A stretch of 64,000 bases of DNA. Origin: Rhabdornis inornatus. Lineage: Eukaryota; Chordata; Aves; Passeriformes; Rhabdornithidae. Position numbers and translations under genes: made by a program. Shown here one piece after another: positions 1 to 10,336 of this stretch (the stretch's first letter is position 1; each line of letters begins with the position of its first letter). The notes below the pieces were generated by a model, which was not told where the DNA came from, searched no databases, and saw only the letters and a list, made by a program, of their open reading frames with translations. The DNA lies in NCBI GenBank assembly GCA_013397075.1, contig VWZS01004810.1, forward strand, positions 2,342,015-2,406,014, written 5' to 3'.

Positions 1-1370
1 GTTTGGTGCAGTGGCAGGTGAGGTGACTGCACTGAGGTCTGATCACAAGTATTTAAGGGAATATTGGCTCTCTAAGCCTATTTTCCTGCTTTTTTCTCCC
101 CCTCCACATGTCTCTGCTTAACCAAACATCACCCATCTTGATTCTTCCCTCAGAAAGAGCAGGATAAATCAGGAATAATCCTTCTGAGATGACTAACTTA
201 AGTCAGCCTAAGTAGAGAATCAGGTCTCAAAACCCAGCAGTGAGTTGTGAACCTGCCTTTTCTGTCACAAGTACAAAGGGCAAGTGAGACACTCCTGGAT
301 CAGAGGGAAAGTCTCTTTTCATTATAAGTGATTAACAAGCAGAAAAAGCAGACCCTGACTTCTCACTGGAAAAAAAAAAAAGAGAAATATCTCAATTTGG
401 CCTTTTATGAATCTTTTTGTCCAACTACAGAGCTCTGTAAACACATTAAAGGAGAAGAATTAACAAAATAAGGCACGTTCTCAGTGAATTTATTACAGGC
501 AAACAACACATGAACATTGAAACGAGCCAACAGTGCTTTGGTGGCCTATTTGAACTGCTGGTTTCACTCTATTTCCTCAGTAGATAAAATGTGCACATTA
601 ATTATGTGCAAAATACACAGAAATGGGTGTAGGCCTGTAATTGCAGGATTTTTCTTTTTATTTTGGTTATGATTCTGAAGCCCAGTCCAGTTTGGCAAAA
701 ACAATCCATTCTGTACAAAAACCTGCTTAGCAGAAATGGATTTCTTGCACAGCAAATTCTGTGTGTCTCCCACAGGCCAGCAGTGTGTCACAACGTGACC
801 TTCAGCACTGGTCTTCATTCCTAATTTACCAGGAGATTCATATTTTAAAATAGTATTTGGGAGATAACTGTGGCTAAATAATGACATACTTCCTAGATTA
901 GGTCATGCATGGCCTTTCTGCCAAGCACCTTATCTAAAGTAATTATTCTTTCTGGGGGAAGACACCACCATGTTTTTTTCATTTCTAATCTACTGTTTGT
1001 CTCCTTCCTTCCTGCACACTAAATAATGGAGATTTGAGGTATTCTGTAGTGAAAGGAGAAAACTTAGTGACTTGAATCTCACTTTGATTCCCAAACTTCA
1101 TTTATCTTTATTTTTCATTTCACTTGAGCAGTCTGAACTCCAGAGCTGTCCCTCCTTTGGGCAGTGCCTGAACCACGAGGCTGCTCCACAGTGGAGAGGC
1201 AAGGAATTTTCACTTTCCTTCTTGAAGGAGTTTCCACTTTGCAGATGACATTTCCAGTGCTTTGATCTCCCAAATGAGGGGATGAGGCTGAGCTGTTGCC
1301 TTGTGGAGAAGAAAATAGAAGATCTCTATTGCAATGCCCAATCTGAGGATACTTTAAGTTAAGAAGAGAA
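1..1370. other. unique DNA, no gene recognised
   Basis: Mixed-composition DNA with a short A-run near 370-381. The open frames seen here on the minus strand (564-887, 1115-1438) show no family motif. The second is low complexity at its N-terminus because it reads through the A-rich tract that follows. I see no splice-bounded exon, RNA gene or interspersed repeat. Confidence 0.6.
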
Positions 1371-1475
1371 TAACAAAAAAGCAACAACAACAACAGCAAA
1401 CAAACAAAACAAACAAACAAGCAAACAAAAAACAACAACCAAAAAAAAAAAAAGAAAGAAAGAAAAGAAAAGCTC
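1371..1475. repeat. A-rich low-complexity tract (CAA/CAAA/GAAA units)
   Basis: About 100 bases made almost entirely of A interrupted by single C or G. It moves from CAA and CAAA units into an A13 run and then GAAA units. It looks like a degenerate simple repeat. I see no retroposon body attached to its left side, so it is not called as a retroposed tail. Confidence 0.85.
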
Positions 1476-2234
1476 CTTTTCCCTGGAAAAGACCTTCTTT
1501 CAAAATATTGAAGGGAATGAGATGTGACTGTCCCCAGTGTTTCCTGGCTTGTTGGAGGTGATAATTCCCTGCTCAGAGCTTTCTTCCCCTTTTCTCAGTT
1601 GTGGAGCATCAAAGCCTTTCCATGCAGTGAAACACAGAGCAGCAGCCCTTAATTCTGCATTCCCAGTCCCTGCTGGAACTTGGAGCACAGGACCTACAGC
1701 CAGAAATGGCTTTGGAGGACAGAGCTGGCAGGAGCAGGGAGCAGGAGGCAGAGGTGAGCTGCTTTCAAGTGAAATTTGAGTTGTTATGATGTCACTAAGT
1801 CTGCTCTGGCTCCTGAAAGCCATGAAACACTTCATCCCCGGTGCTGAGACATGACACACGTTATCCAAAGCCTCATTTAATCAGCTTAGCAACCTGAACA
1901 AGGCTAACAGCAAAACCAGCTCCTGCCAATCCCTTCTCCAGAGTTTTTGCTTTCTAAGCAAGCCAGAGTTATTCCCCAAAACCCTATAATCTCACCAAGA
2001 GGAATTTATCAAACACACACTTTTAAAGAGGTATTTCTCAATAGTCAGTGCCCTCATTTCACTGAGCATTTCTTTAGAATATTCCAGGTAATTCAGAGTT
2101 TGTCTTCAGTACATCTCCATTATCTGCATGTGCATTTTACCATCATTCAGCCAGGAAGGATCAAGGCTGGTTCCCTGCTACTGCAAGCAAACCTTTCCAT
2201 GTGTCCACACAGGTATCCAGTGTTCTGTAGCCCT
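1476..2234. other. unique DNA, no gene recognised
   Basis: Ordinary unique sequence. A 122-codon minus-strand frame (1500-1868) overlaps an 80-codon plus-strand frame. Neither has recognisable domains, and the overlap of open frames on both strands suggests chance in a locally stop-poor stretch. Confidence 0.55.
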
Positions 2235-2500
2235 CTCTGAAATGCCAGCTGCTCCCAAAGGGATGGGCAGCAGGAGAATCCTGAGGCTGGAGCAGCAGGA
2301 ACCTCCCCATCCCTAAGCAAGGGGAGCAGGACAGGCCAGGGGTGGTGGCCAGGTCCTACCAGAGTCCCCAGCACCACAAATCCATCGTGGTGGAGCAGGT
2401 TTGAGGCCGTGGCAGGAGCAGGTCCAAGCCAGCAGGGCGGCATTAGGGCCAGCGGTGGGGAACAGGGTCACCCCCAGCCCATGGTGACAATGCAGACTCA
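2235..2500. other. GC-rich patch
   Basis: This stretch is clearly richer in G and C than its AT-rich surroundings and is dominated by AGCAGG, CCAGG and GGTGG words. It contains only scattered CpGs (for example near 2385, 2408, 2437 and 2453), so it is not a convincing CpG island. It could be an old degraded repeat or a GC-biased hotspot. I do not recognise it as a named repeat family. Confidence 0.4.
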
Positions 2501-2708
2501 ATGGTGACGTTAATGACTGTCCAGGATAAGGAAAAATGAAGATATCACCATTAAAGTCACTGTGTTATGACAAGTTTCTGAGAATACACTTGCTCAGAGT
2601 TGCATAAGGATGAGAAGTTTCCAGTGTTGTCAGAAAATCTGTTTTTTTTTCTGGACAATTTAGGAAGGTCTTGTTTTCACCCAGCCTGCTCCCTGCTGCC
2701 ATCTCCAT

Positions 2709-2748
2709 CCCACTCCCATTCCCATTCCCATTCCCATTCCCATTCCCA
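2709..2748. repeat. (TCCCAT)n hexanucleotide microsatellite, left flank of gap
   Basis: Tandem hexamers of the form TCCCAT run directly into the assembly gap. The first unit carries a C variant (CACTCCCATT). Read as protein the array gives Ser-His or Pro-Phe dipeptides on one strand and Gly-Asn or Gly-Met on the other, which explains the spurious open frames spanning the gap. Confidence 0.95.
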
Positions 2749-3028
2749 NNNNNNNNNNNNNNNNNNNNNNNNNNNNNNNNNNNNNNNNNNNNNNNNNNNN
2801 NNNNNNNNNNNNNNNNNNNNNNNNNNNNNNNNNNNNNNNNNNNNNNNNNNNNNNNNNNNNNNNNNNNNNNNNNNNNNNNNNNNNNNNNNNNNNNNNNNNN
2901 NNNNNNNNNNNNNNNNNNNNNNNNNNNNNNNNNNNNNNNNNNNNNNNNNNNNNNNNNNNNNNNNNNNNNNNNNNNNNNNNNNNNNNNNNNNNNNNNNNNN
3001 NNNNNNNNNNNNNNNNNNNNNNNNNNNN
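2749..3028. other. assembly gap (280 N)
   Basis: A run of unknown bases with the same hexamer microsatellite on both sides. The assembler probably failed inside a longer hexamer array. The 280-base size may be an estimate or a real length from long reads masked for quality; the sequence cannot tell which. Confidence 0.98.
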
Positions 3029-3067
3029 TCCCATTCCCACTCCCACTCCCACTCCCATTCCCATTCC
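3029..3067. repeat. (TCCCAT/TCCCAC)n microsatellite, right flank of gap
   Basis: The hexamer array resumes after the gap, with several units carrying the C variant (TCCCAC). The units are interrupted differently from the left flank, so the hidden part is probably a mixed, imperfect array. Confidence 0.95.
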
Positions 3068-4647
3068 CTGAGGGCTGTGCAATGCTTTCTGAAACCACAC
3101 TGACCTGGTTAAAAGCTGAAATTTATTTTTAAATTATTTTTAGGCAAGATCACTCCAGCATTCTCCTTCAAAACCCTGTGCACACTTTTCTCAGCGTTAC
3201 TAAAAGCAGGAAAATTGCACTATGAATTTGAATGCACCTCAATGAAATTTGCTGCTGGAGAAGACCTATCTGATTATTTTTCCCTTTCCACAAATTAATG
3301 AAAAATTGGATCTTTTTGCCCTGATCTCTCCTTGCTGCTCATTCAAAACATTAAATTAATTTCATTCTCTTCCTATTGAAAATTAGAAAGAAAAGTACAA
3401 ATCCTAATTAATTTTTGGAACTTGAAAAGCCCCACTGCGTTAGGTCAATCAATTTTGTTCAGATATCAGGCGCTGTACTGGATTCATTTAATGTGTTTCA
3501 AAACCAAGAAAAGAGGATTATAAAACCTATAGGGAAGTACTGTACTTTAAAAATTTGGCAGGAGGAGTGGTTTTTTTTCATTTTGAAAGCTGATTTTGCT
3601 GTTCATAAACTCCACCAAAATTTATTCTGCAGTACCTGATAACACACAGTTTGTAAGCAGTTCTATCACAGGCCAGTTGTGCTATTATGACTCAAGTCCC
3701 AGCCAGACTTCAAGTGCCTCCAAAAGAAAATTTAATTTACCCAGTTAAGCCGTATTTTGGGGGAAATGAAGGCACATTCAGCGCTTTTCAACATTTGGCT
3801 CTGTGTTAATTTGACCTTGTGCACATAAAGACTCCACATCAGACGATGGATGATCTACAGGGCTGGTCAAACCTTCTGCATCACTCACAGCCCATTATTT
3901 CTGAAGTGCTGTGAGCAAGGAAACTCAAACAATCCTTTTCCCAGGCTGTCCTTTCACCCATGGCCTTGGCAAGCTCTGAGAGCAGAGCAATCCCAAAGCC
4001 TCTCCAGCTAAAGGGACACGTTCCAAATGGATATCCAATTATCAGGGTGATGATTCCCTTCTCTTGGGTCTTATCTGGATCTTCTGGTAGAATTTGTGGC
4101 ACTCAGGGGGTTTCTAAATTGCCTTCATTTCTGCCTTTATTTCTCCCCCCATTTTGAACTAATGAGGGACTGAGACAGTGCAAGTGACAGTGGAGAGGAG
4201 GTGGCATCTCCTGGATGGAAGGAGCTGGAGCCAAGGCACCCATTTGGCTCCTCCTGGGAGACTGCTCTGTGCAGTCAGACACCACGAGGGTGCCAGACCA
4301 TGAAGTCAGCAGCTGTACAGATGCCTTGGGGCTGGGGCCATGCTCATCATATCAACTCCAACACGAGGTTTTTGGAAGGTTCCTCAGGAGCAGGCTGGAC
4401 GGTTCTTGCTGTGCTGCCTGCAAGCAAACACTGCTCTGTTTCTTTGGCCAAACTGGCACAGTGCCAGTCACAGCAAAACTGTTCCTTCCCACAGCGAACT
4501 TCACTGCTTTGTGTGGTTATCTTGAATAAATAATCATTATTTTACCTCAGAATTACAGGAGCAAAAGGTGGTCCTCTTACCCCTCAACTACTACATTTCT
4601 CTTCCCAAAGAACTCTTGTCAGGGAGAAACTTAAATGTTGAAGAGAA
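3068..4647. other. unique AT-rich DNA, no gene recognised
   Basis: The part from 3100 to 3420 is AT-rich and contains several TAATTA/ATTAAT words of the kind bound by homeodomain proteins. The part from 3900 to 4530 is more GC-balanced. No exon with good splice edges, repeat family or RNA gene is apparent. Conservation would have to be tested by comparison with other birds. Confidence 0.5.
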
Positions 4648-4673
4648 TTACAGAGCCACAGAATATCCTGAGC
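4648..4673 (-). mobile_element. CR1 LINE 3' tip, cut off at an N
   Basis: The words ACAGAGCCACAGAATATCC and CTGAGC match the reverse complement of the extreme CR1 3' end (hairpin plus ATTCTATG-like tail). In a normal copy this is followed by a TTGGAAGGGACC-like segment. Here the element stops at a single N after about 26 bases, suggesting that the rest is missing from the assembly. Confidence 0.55.
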
Positions 4674-4674
4674 N

Positions 4675-4926
4675 TGATGGATTAGCTTGGCAACCTCCTC
4701 CTGAGCTCAGGGCAAGGTCTCTGCAGTGCCATTGCCCTGTGCTGTCAGCCAGGGTCTGTCTTCAGCTCACAAACCTGATGTGCACCCCAAAGCATAGTGT
4801 AACTCCAGCCTCACAGAGTCATCAAGGTTGGAAAAGACCTCCCAGACCATCACATCCAACCTGGAGCCAAAATCCAAGAGCTTGCACTCATACAGGCTGT
4901 GTCCTGAATCCATACTCTGGTAGGAC
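4675..4926. repeat. 252-bp exact duplicate, copy 1 (bounded by single Ns)
   Basis: Base for base the same as 6986-7237. A single N sits immediately on each side (4674 and 4927). It contains a CR1 3' fragment at 4811-4884. Zero differences over 252 bases, together with N edges, suggest a contig placed twice or a mis-filled gap rather than a real duplication. Confidence 0.95.
4811..4884 (-). mobile_element. CR1 fragment inside duplicate copy 1
   Basis: Begins with TCACAGAGTCATCAAGGTTG and continues GAAAAGACCTCCCAGACC, the minus-strand view of the CR1 3' end. It is an old-looking copy, recognisable only for about 50-75 bases. Confidence 0.6.
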
Positions 4927-4930
4927 NGCC

Positions 4931-4931
<1 letters not shown>

Positions 4932-4971
<40 letters not shown>
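4932..4971. repeat. (TAA)n microsatellite, about 13 units
   Basis: A perfect trinucleotide array of about 40 bases, four bases after the single N at 4927. Its position next to the N makes it the likely reason the assembly broke here. Confidence 0.97.
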
Positions 4972-6948
4972 CACAAAAGCTATTCCTGTTGAGATGCTGC
5001 TCAGCCAGGGTTGCACAAGAAGTCACAGTCTGAACCATGAATCCAGCCATGCTCCTGGGTGGCAGTGCAGCTCCCATCCCCTTCAGCTGCTCTTTGTTCT
5101 GATGACAGGGACTATTTCCTACTAATTTCTAAGAAGTTCAATCTTGCGGATTAAAAGAAATGGAGTTTGACCTTTTCATTATCCTCTCTAAGGCAGCCTT
5201 AGTGACCACTGGAACTTCTGAGCGCTGCGCTGGCAAAGTTGCTTTTCCTAATGACATGAAACAAACTTGTCAGAAGGATGAGATCTCCTTAGCTGCACAA
5301 GACCAGGGGACATTTTTAAAGGCAGGACTATTTGCAGCCCCACCCTGAGGATAAACAATCAGAAGCACACACCTCACAGCTTGGATTTAGAGAATCGATT
5401 CACACAGGAAGAAATCTGCCTCCTGCAGCTTTTTTTTCTAAAGGGTTAAATTTGATTGAGGGTCATGGGAACCACTCTTTCACAAGCTGGACTTTAAAGG
5501 AAACTCTGATACTTACAGATCAGAGTTCCAGCTCAGTTCAGTTCCCATTACATCAGTAGATCTCCACTTTATTACCATGTAAGAAAGACTCTCTTCCCAA
5601 ACACTTATTTGGCACTTCACTGTAAGAAACAGCCACTGCTTTTTTACAGAGCTGCTCCTTTCACTAATGCTGGTACAAGCCAAAATGTGAGAAGAAAGTC
5701 ACACAGTTTTGCTAAATGAATTACTGATTTACTTCCATGATTTTCACTGAGACAGAGAATTACATCTTAATCTTTCAGGCTGCTGCTGCTTCCCTGTAGG
5801 AGCCTGGCAGGGAGTGTGACCTGGGCATGCTCCTGACATCTCACACAGCTTTGGTTCCTTCTGCTAAAAACCAGGGATGCTCCATTCCTGGCTGATTCCA
5901 TCTGGTCAGAGTAGAGCAGCTGTCATGTTTGGTACCACGTCTTTACTACTTGTTCTAAGTCATCAGCTGTAGTCTCGATCTTATGGCCAGGATTATCAGG
6001 TTTAGGACTGGAACATGATTTGCTATGAAGTACAAACATGGAATGTCCTATTAGAGGATAATAAAGCACTGAGAACATTCTTCCATTTCTCTGGCCAATT
6101 CAATTTGAATCATTAAATGTTATTGGCAAACACAAAAGAGACAGTCAAGGTAAATAACATAGTTTGTACATGGGTTAATTGACTGCCTGAAGTACCACCC
6201 ATGAAGTGGATAAATCAGACTGTTCTTCCGAGCCCCGACTCAAAGGAGGTTAAAGGAATTATTTCACTATTACCATAATTTGGTCATAATGTGACCAAAT
6301 GTACAGATGCTGCATTCAAGAGAGCAGAAACAAAATAACTTCACTGCTGTGGGGAGGCTGACTGGATAAATGCCAGCATGTTCACTGCCCTGAAAATAGA
6401 AGACAAGAAAATACACATATCAAGTTAAACTAATGATTTATGTGTCCCAAAGGCCAGTACCAGGAGAATGAACCCCTAGAAGGCACAAAAAATGAACACA
6501 TTGCCTGTAAGAGAAGTGTTTATTTCTCCTTCTAGTAGGAGGCTATTTCCTAACAGAGAACATGAGGATTTGATATTCCTCCCAGCATTTTGAGAGGATC
6601 ACTGATGCTCCCCAGGCGACTGTCTGTCTGCAAGGAAGCTGCTCAGCGAGGGCAGCAGGTACTCGCTCCCAAAGGCAGCTGCATTTGTCAGTGGGTGGGC
6701 TGGGAGCAGAGATCAGGGCTGGTAAATTCCAGAAAATGGTGCCTGGAAGCATGAGCTGAAAAGCAGAACAATCCAGGGAAAAATATGGCTGAGAAGAGAT
6801 GGGAATAAGGTGACTCAGTAGAGAGAGGTCACAGCAAAGTACATGAGAGAAGTTTTCAGAAACTACAGAAGAGAGAATTTAGCAGAGCCCTGACCAGCAA
6901 GTGTTGTTTTATTGTGAAATACAAAGCATCTCTCCCAAGGAAAATACA
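4972..6948. other. unique DNA with a conserved-looking AT-rich core
   Basis: No gene or interspersed repeat was recognised. The part from about 5990 to 6330 is AT-rich, free of repeats, and holds the perfect palindrome listed separately at 6278-6300. It is the kind of sequence that is often a conserved noncoding element, but conservation cannot be judged from one genome. Confidence 0.45.
6278..6300. promoter_or_regulatory. perfect 9-bp palindrome, nuclear-receptor-like inverted half-sites
   Basis: The left arm ATTTGGTCA (6278-6286) and right arm TGACCAAAT (6292-6300) are exact reverse complements around a 5-base spacer TAATG. Each arm holds TGGTCA/TGACCA, close to the AGGTCA/TGACCT half-site of nuclear receptors. 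Classical oestrogen-response elements have a 3-base spacer, so a 5-base inverted repeat would be atypical. Binding is not shown. Confidence 0.35.
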
Positions 6949-6982
6949 TGGGAAGGGAAGGGAAGGGAAGGGAAGGGAAGGG
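6949..6982. repeat. (GGGAA)n microsatellite
   Basis: About seven perfect GGGAA units. The array abuts the 252-bp duplicate copy 2 with only three bases between them. Confidence 0.95.
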
Positions 6983-6985
6983 TGA

Positions 6986-7237
6986 TGATGGATTAGCTTG
7001 GCAACCTCCTCCTGAGCTCAGGGCAAGGTCTCTGCAGTGCCATTGCCCTGTGCTGTCAGCCAGGGTCTGTCTTCAGCTCACAAACCTGATGTGCACCCCA
7101 AAGCATAGTGTAACTCCAGCCTCACAGAGTCATCAAGGTTGGAAAAGACCTCCCAGACCATCACATCCAACCTGGAGCCAAAATCCAAGAGCTTGCACTC
7201 ATACAGGCTGTGTCCTGAATCCATACTCTGGTAGGAC
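6986..7237. repeat. 252-bp exact duplicate, copy 2 (continuous sequence)
   Basis: Identical to 4675-4926 but embedded in uninterrupted sequence on both sides: (GGGAA)n on the left and unique DNA on the right. It is therefore more likely to be the true genomic location of this segment. Confidence 0.95.
7122..7195 (-). mobile_element. CR1 fragment inside duplicate copy 2
   Basis: The same CR1 3' fragment as at 4811-4884, starting TCACAGAGTCATCAAGGTTG. Read on the minus strand it is the 3' terminus of a CR1 LINE. The boundary on its 5' side is unclear because similarity fades after about 75 bases. Confidence 0.6.
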
Positions 7238-9798
7238 AGCAAGGTTTTCATGTCCTCAAATGTTCAGGCAGGATTCTGCCCAGGTGTCTGGTGCCTGTGT
7301 CACAATCCCATGGTCCTTCCTAGATGAGCTGGTTCTAACAGTATTCTAATTCTGGAAAATAATAGAGCCTTAGGCAATTTTCAGCTGTGATTGTGTGAGT
7401 TTAAAGAGAGCAGGATCATGGATTATTCTCACTCCATCCCTAATTTGTTCCTCCATTTAAACAGCTGCCCAGAAGGAAAATCCTTGCCCACCAGCAAGTT
7501 TCTTGCCTGGAATGGTTTTGCAAGGAATGATTTCTGATACCTCTATGTCACATCAGCTGGGAATCCAACCTCACATTTGCACTGATGGATGTGTTCATGC
7601 CTAAAGCTGTGTTCATCCACCAGCCTGTAGCTGTCAGAGCTCTTAACAGAGACACACAACAGCCCTGAGCAGGCACATCCCAGACTCACATGATGGCCCT
7701 GAAATCCCATTAGGAGCAGCTCCATGTGCTGACATAACCACAGGGAAAGGGATGTCCTTTACACATGTAAGAGATCCCAGAAACAAGCAAGGATGTGGGA
7801 TGAAAGGAGGAGAGGGAAATAAAAGAGCTCTTTGAATAGACATGAGCCTACTATTTATAGTAGAATGAGTTCACAGGAAAGGATACTTATGATATCAGAA
7901 ACCACCAGGACATCTGTTTGTTTTAATAGTGAAGAAGATCTTCCCTAGGGGACATCTGAGTGTGATCCAAGGAGTCCCAGGGCAGCGGGAGCCAGAAAGG
8001 CAGGAGGCAGCAGGATCCACTTCCTCCCTCCAGGACTGCCTGCAGACAGTGAGTCAGATCCTGCAGGATCCCACTCATGGATGTCACCCACACTCCAGCC
8101 CTGCAGGTGGGAAAGCCTCGGGGTCTCTCCAGACCGGGAATGTCCAGGCTGTGACCCAGACATGGAGCCAGGCACATGAATTAACACCAGAACGTTTGTT
8201 GAGTTTTTTTTAATGAGGGCAACAGGAAGATAATTGTGGGTTGTTCTGCTGCTGGCTGGTCTGTGGGGGTGAATTGTTACTGCTGCCCACACAGACCCAT
8301 GCTGGGATATAGCCTGGAGTACTGAGGAACCTTTAGGGTGACCAGAGGGGTGTAAAGTCCCACATGACATCAACATCCACATTTATCCAGCAAATGTCAA
8401 AACCAGGACAGTTTATTCCTTTACCAAAACAATCCATGGACTTTGGGAAAGAAACTTCTTATTTCCAGGATGGCAGAAACACATCCCAGCAGTGCAAAGA
8501 AGTAATCCCACTCACTCCAAAAAAACAGTCCCAGTGGGACAGGTTTTACTTTAAACTGGGATACTTAAGGCAGAATTGAAAGGATTCTGCACAGGGCTGA
8601 GAGTTCTCGGTGTGTTTCTCTCTCATGAAAGATGCAGGAACATATTTCTTTGCTGAAATAAGCTGGGAGATCAGTGAATCCACAGATATATGATGGATGA
8701 GCTGCCAGGACAGTGCTGAACTCTCTGATACTGAAAGACTCACAAACAGCACATCATTAAAATTCAGAGGAAGCAGTCCTGGAGGCATCAACCCATGGAA
8801 TAACAACAGGAGAGAAAGAGCTGTTTGTAGTTTTAGAATCTGGAATCCTACCTGGAATAAAGGTAGGTGTTCCAAAAAGCAGTCAGACATCGCATTGTGC
8901 CACAGCACTCTTTTGAAGCCCCATCAATGTGTTGATGTTTTCATTGTCCTTGTTTCCATTGACTAAAAATGTCAAGTGTTTTATGAAGGCTAAAAAGCCT
9001 CGAGTTGCAAGGCCAAAAGTCATGGTAACTGGAATGAAGGCTTGGGAATGAAAGCTGCTTTGAACTTACTGGGAAGAGAGTCAAAAGAGAAAAATAGTCG
9101 ATAAAGCATTGGATAAGAAATGGCATGAGAAGGAGGCAGCTGAGGGGGGAAAAACCTGTAAGGAAGTATCTCACATCAACTGCATAGAGTGTTTTAACCA
9201 GCAGAGAATGTGACTTGGGTGCTCTCAAGCCTAAATGAGATCAGCTCCTCTGACTTCAGGGAGCTCCTGACATAATACCTATGTTTAAAAAGTTAAAATG
9301 AGGTGAAAATGCTTGAAATCTTTGCTCTGCCCATGTCAATAGAATATTTAACATTGACTTTTCCTTGGAAATGCACTTGCAAGCTAAATGTATCTGCAGT
9401 CACCAATAGAAAGGGGAAACTGGCAGCAGAAGGAATGATGTGTCCTATAGCCTGATGGAAACCATCCACTTCCTTCTACAAGTGTATTCCCTTGGAGAGG
9501 ACATGTCAGACCAGAGTTAAATTAATGAGGACAAGACTTTGGTCGTTGTTTAGGAAGTTAACAAATCCTTTGGGACTTGAAGATGTTGCCACCTAGAGCA
9601 CGATGAACACCACCTTCAGAGGCTGCTCAAGGCTCTGCTCTGAAGAGAAGCACAGGTTGTCCCAGGGAGTGTGTCTGCAGAGTGTGAAAAGAGCTCAAAC
9701 TGTAAATAAAACTCACAGTGAAAGAGATTTCAGTTCTGAAAATACACCTGGGGCTGCAGATAGGAAGTTGTGGCTGTTGCTGTCACAACTTCTTAAAA
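7238..9798. other. unique DNA, no gene recognised
   Basis: Mixed unique sequence. A GC-richer patch at 7940-8180 gives overlapping open frames on both strands without recognisable motifs. I see no interspersed repeat, RNA gene or splice-bounded reading frame. Confidence 0.5.
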
Positions 9799-10336
9799 CC
9801 ATAGAATAGTTTGGGTTGGAAGGGACCTTAAAGATTACTGAGTTCCACCACCCCTGCCATGGCAGGGACACCTCCCACTGTCCCAGGCTGCTCCAAGCCC
9901 CAGTGTCCAACCTGGCCTTGGACACTGCCAGGGATCCAGGGGCAGCCACAGCTGCTCTGGGCACCCTGTGCCAGGGCCTGCCCACCCTGCCAGGGAACAA
10001 TTCCTGCCCAATATCCCATCTAAACCTCCTCTCTCTGAGTTTGAAGCTATTCCCCTTGTCCTGGCACTCCAGGCACTTGGAAATCTTCTCTCCCCATCTT
10101 TCCTGTAGCCCCTTCAGGCTCTGCAAGTCACACTGAGGTCACCCCAAAGCTTCTCCTCTCCAGGTGAACAATCCCAGAGCTGCTCCATCCTCTGATCCCC
10201 CTGGTGCCTCCTCTGGATCTCTCCAGCAGCTCCAGCTCCTTCCTGTGCTGGTTCCAGGGCTGGGGCAGCTCTGCAGGTGGGGTCTCACCTGAGCCCAGGG
10301 GCACAGGGGCAGAATCCCCCCTCCCCTGCTGCCCAC
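9799..10336 (-). mobile_element. CR1 LINE 3' fragment, long copy
   Basis: Starts with CATAGAATAGTTTGGGTTGG, the minus-strand 3' terminus, and runs about 540 bases into the 3' UTR. It holds the diagnostic blocks CATGGCAGGGACACC, CCAGGCTGCTCCAAGCCC and CACAGCTGCTCTGGGCACC. It is close to the copy at 60241-60960 and shares the GGGGCACAGGGGCAGAATCC block. It is 5'-truncated at about 10336, where the other copy continues. It carries no intact reverse transcriptase frame; the 100-140 codon frames here are repeat-derived. Confidence 0.93.

Noticed and set aside
2565..3132. Open frames of 146-177 codons across the assembly gap
   Set aside because: They consist of the hexamer repeat and unknown residues, so they carry no coding evidence.
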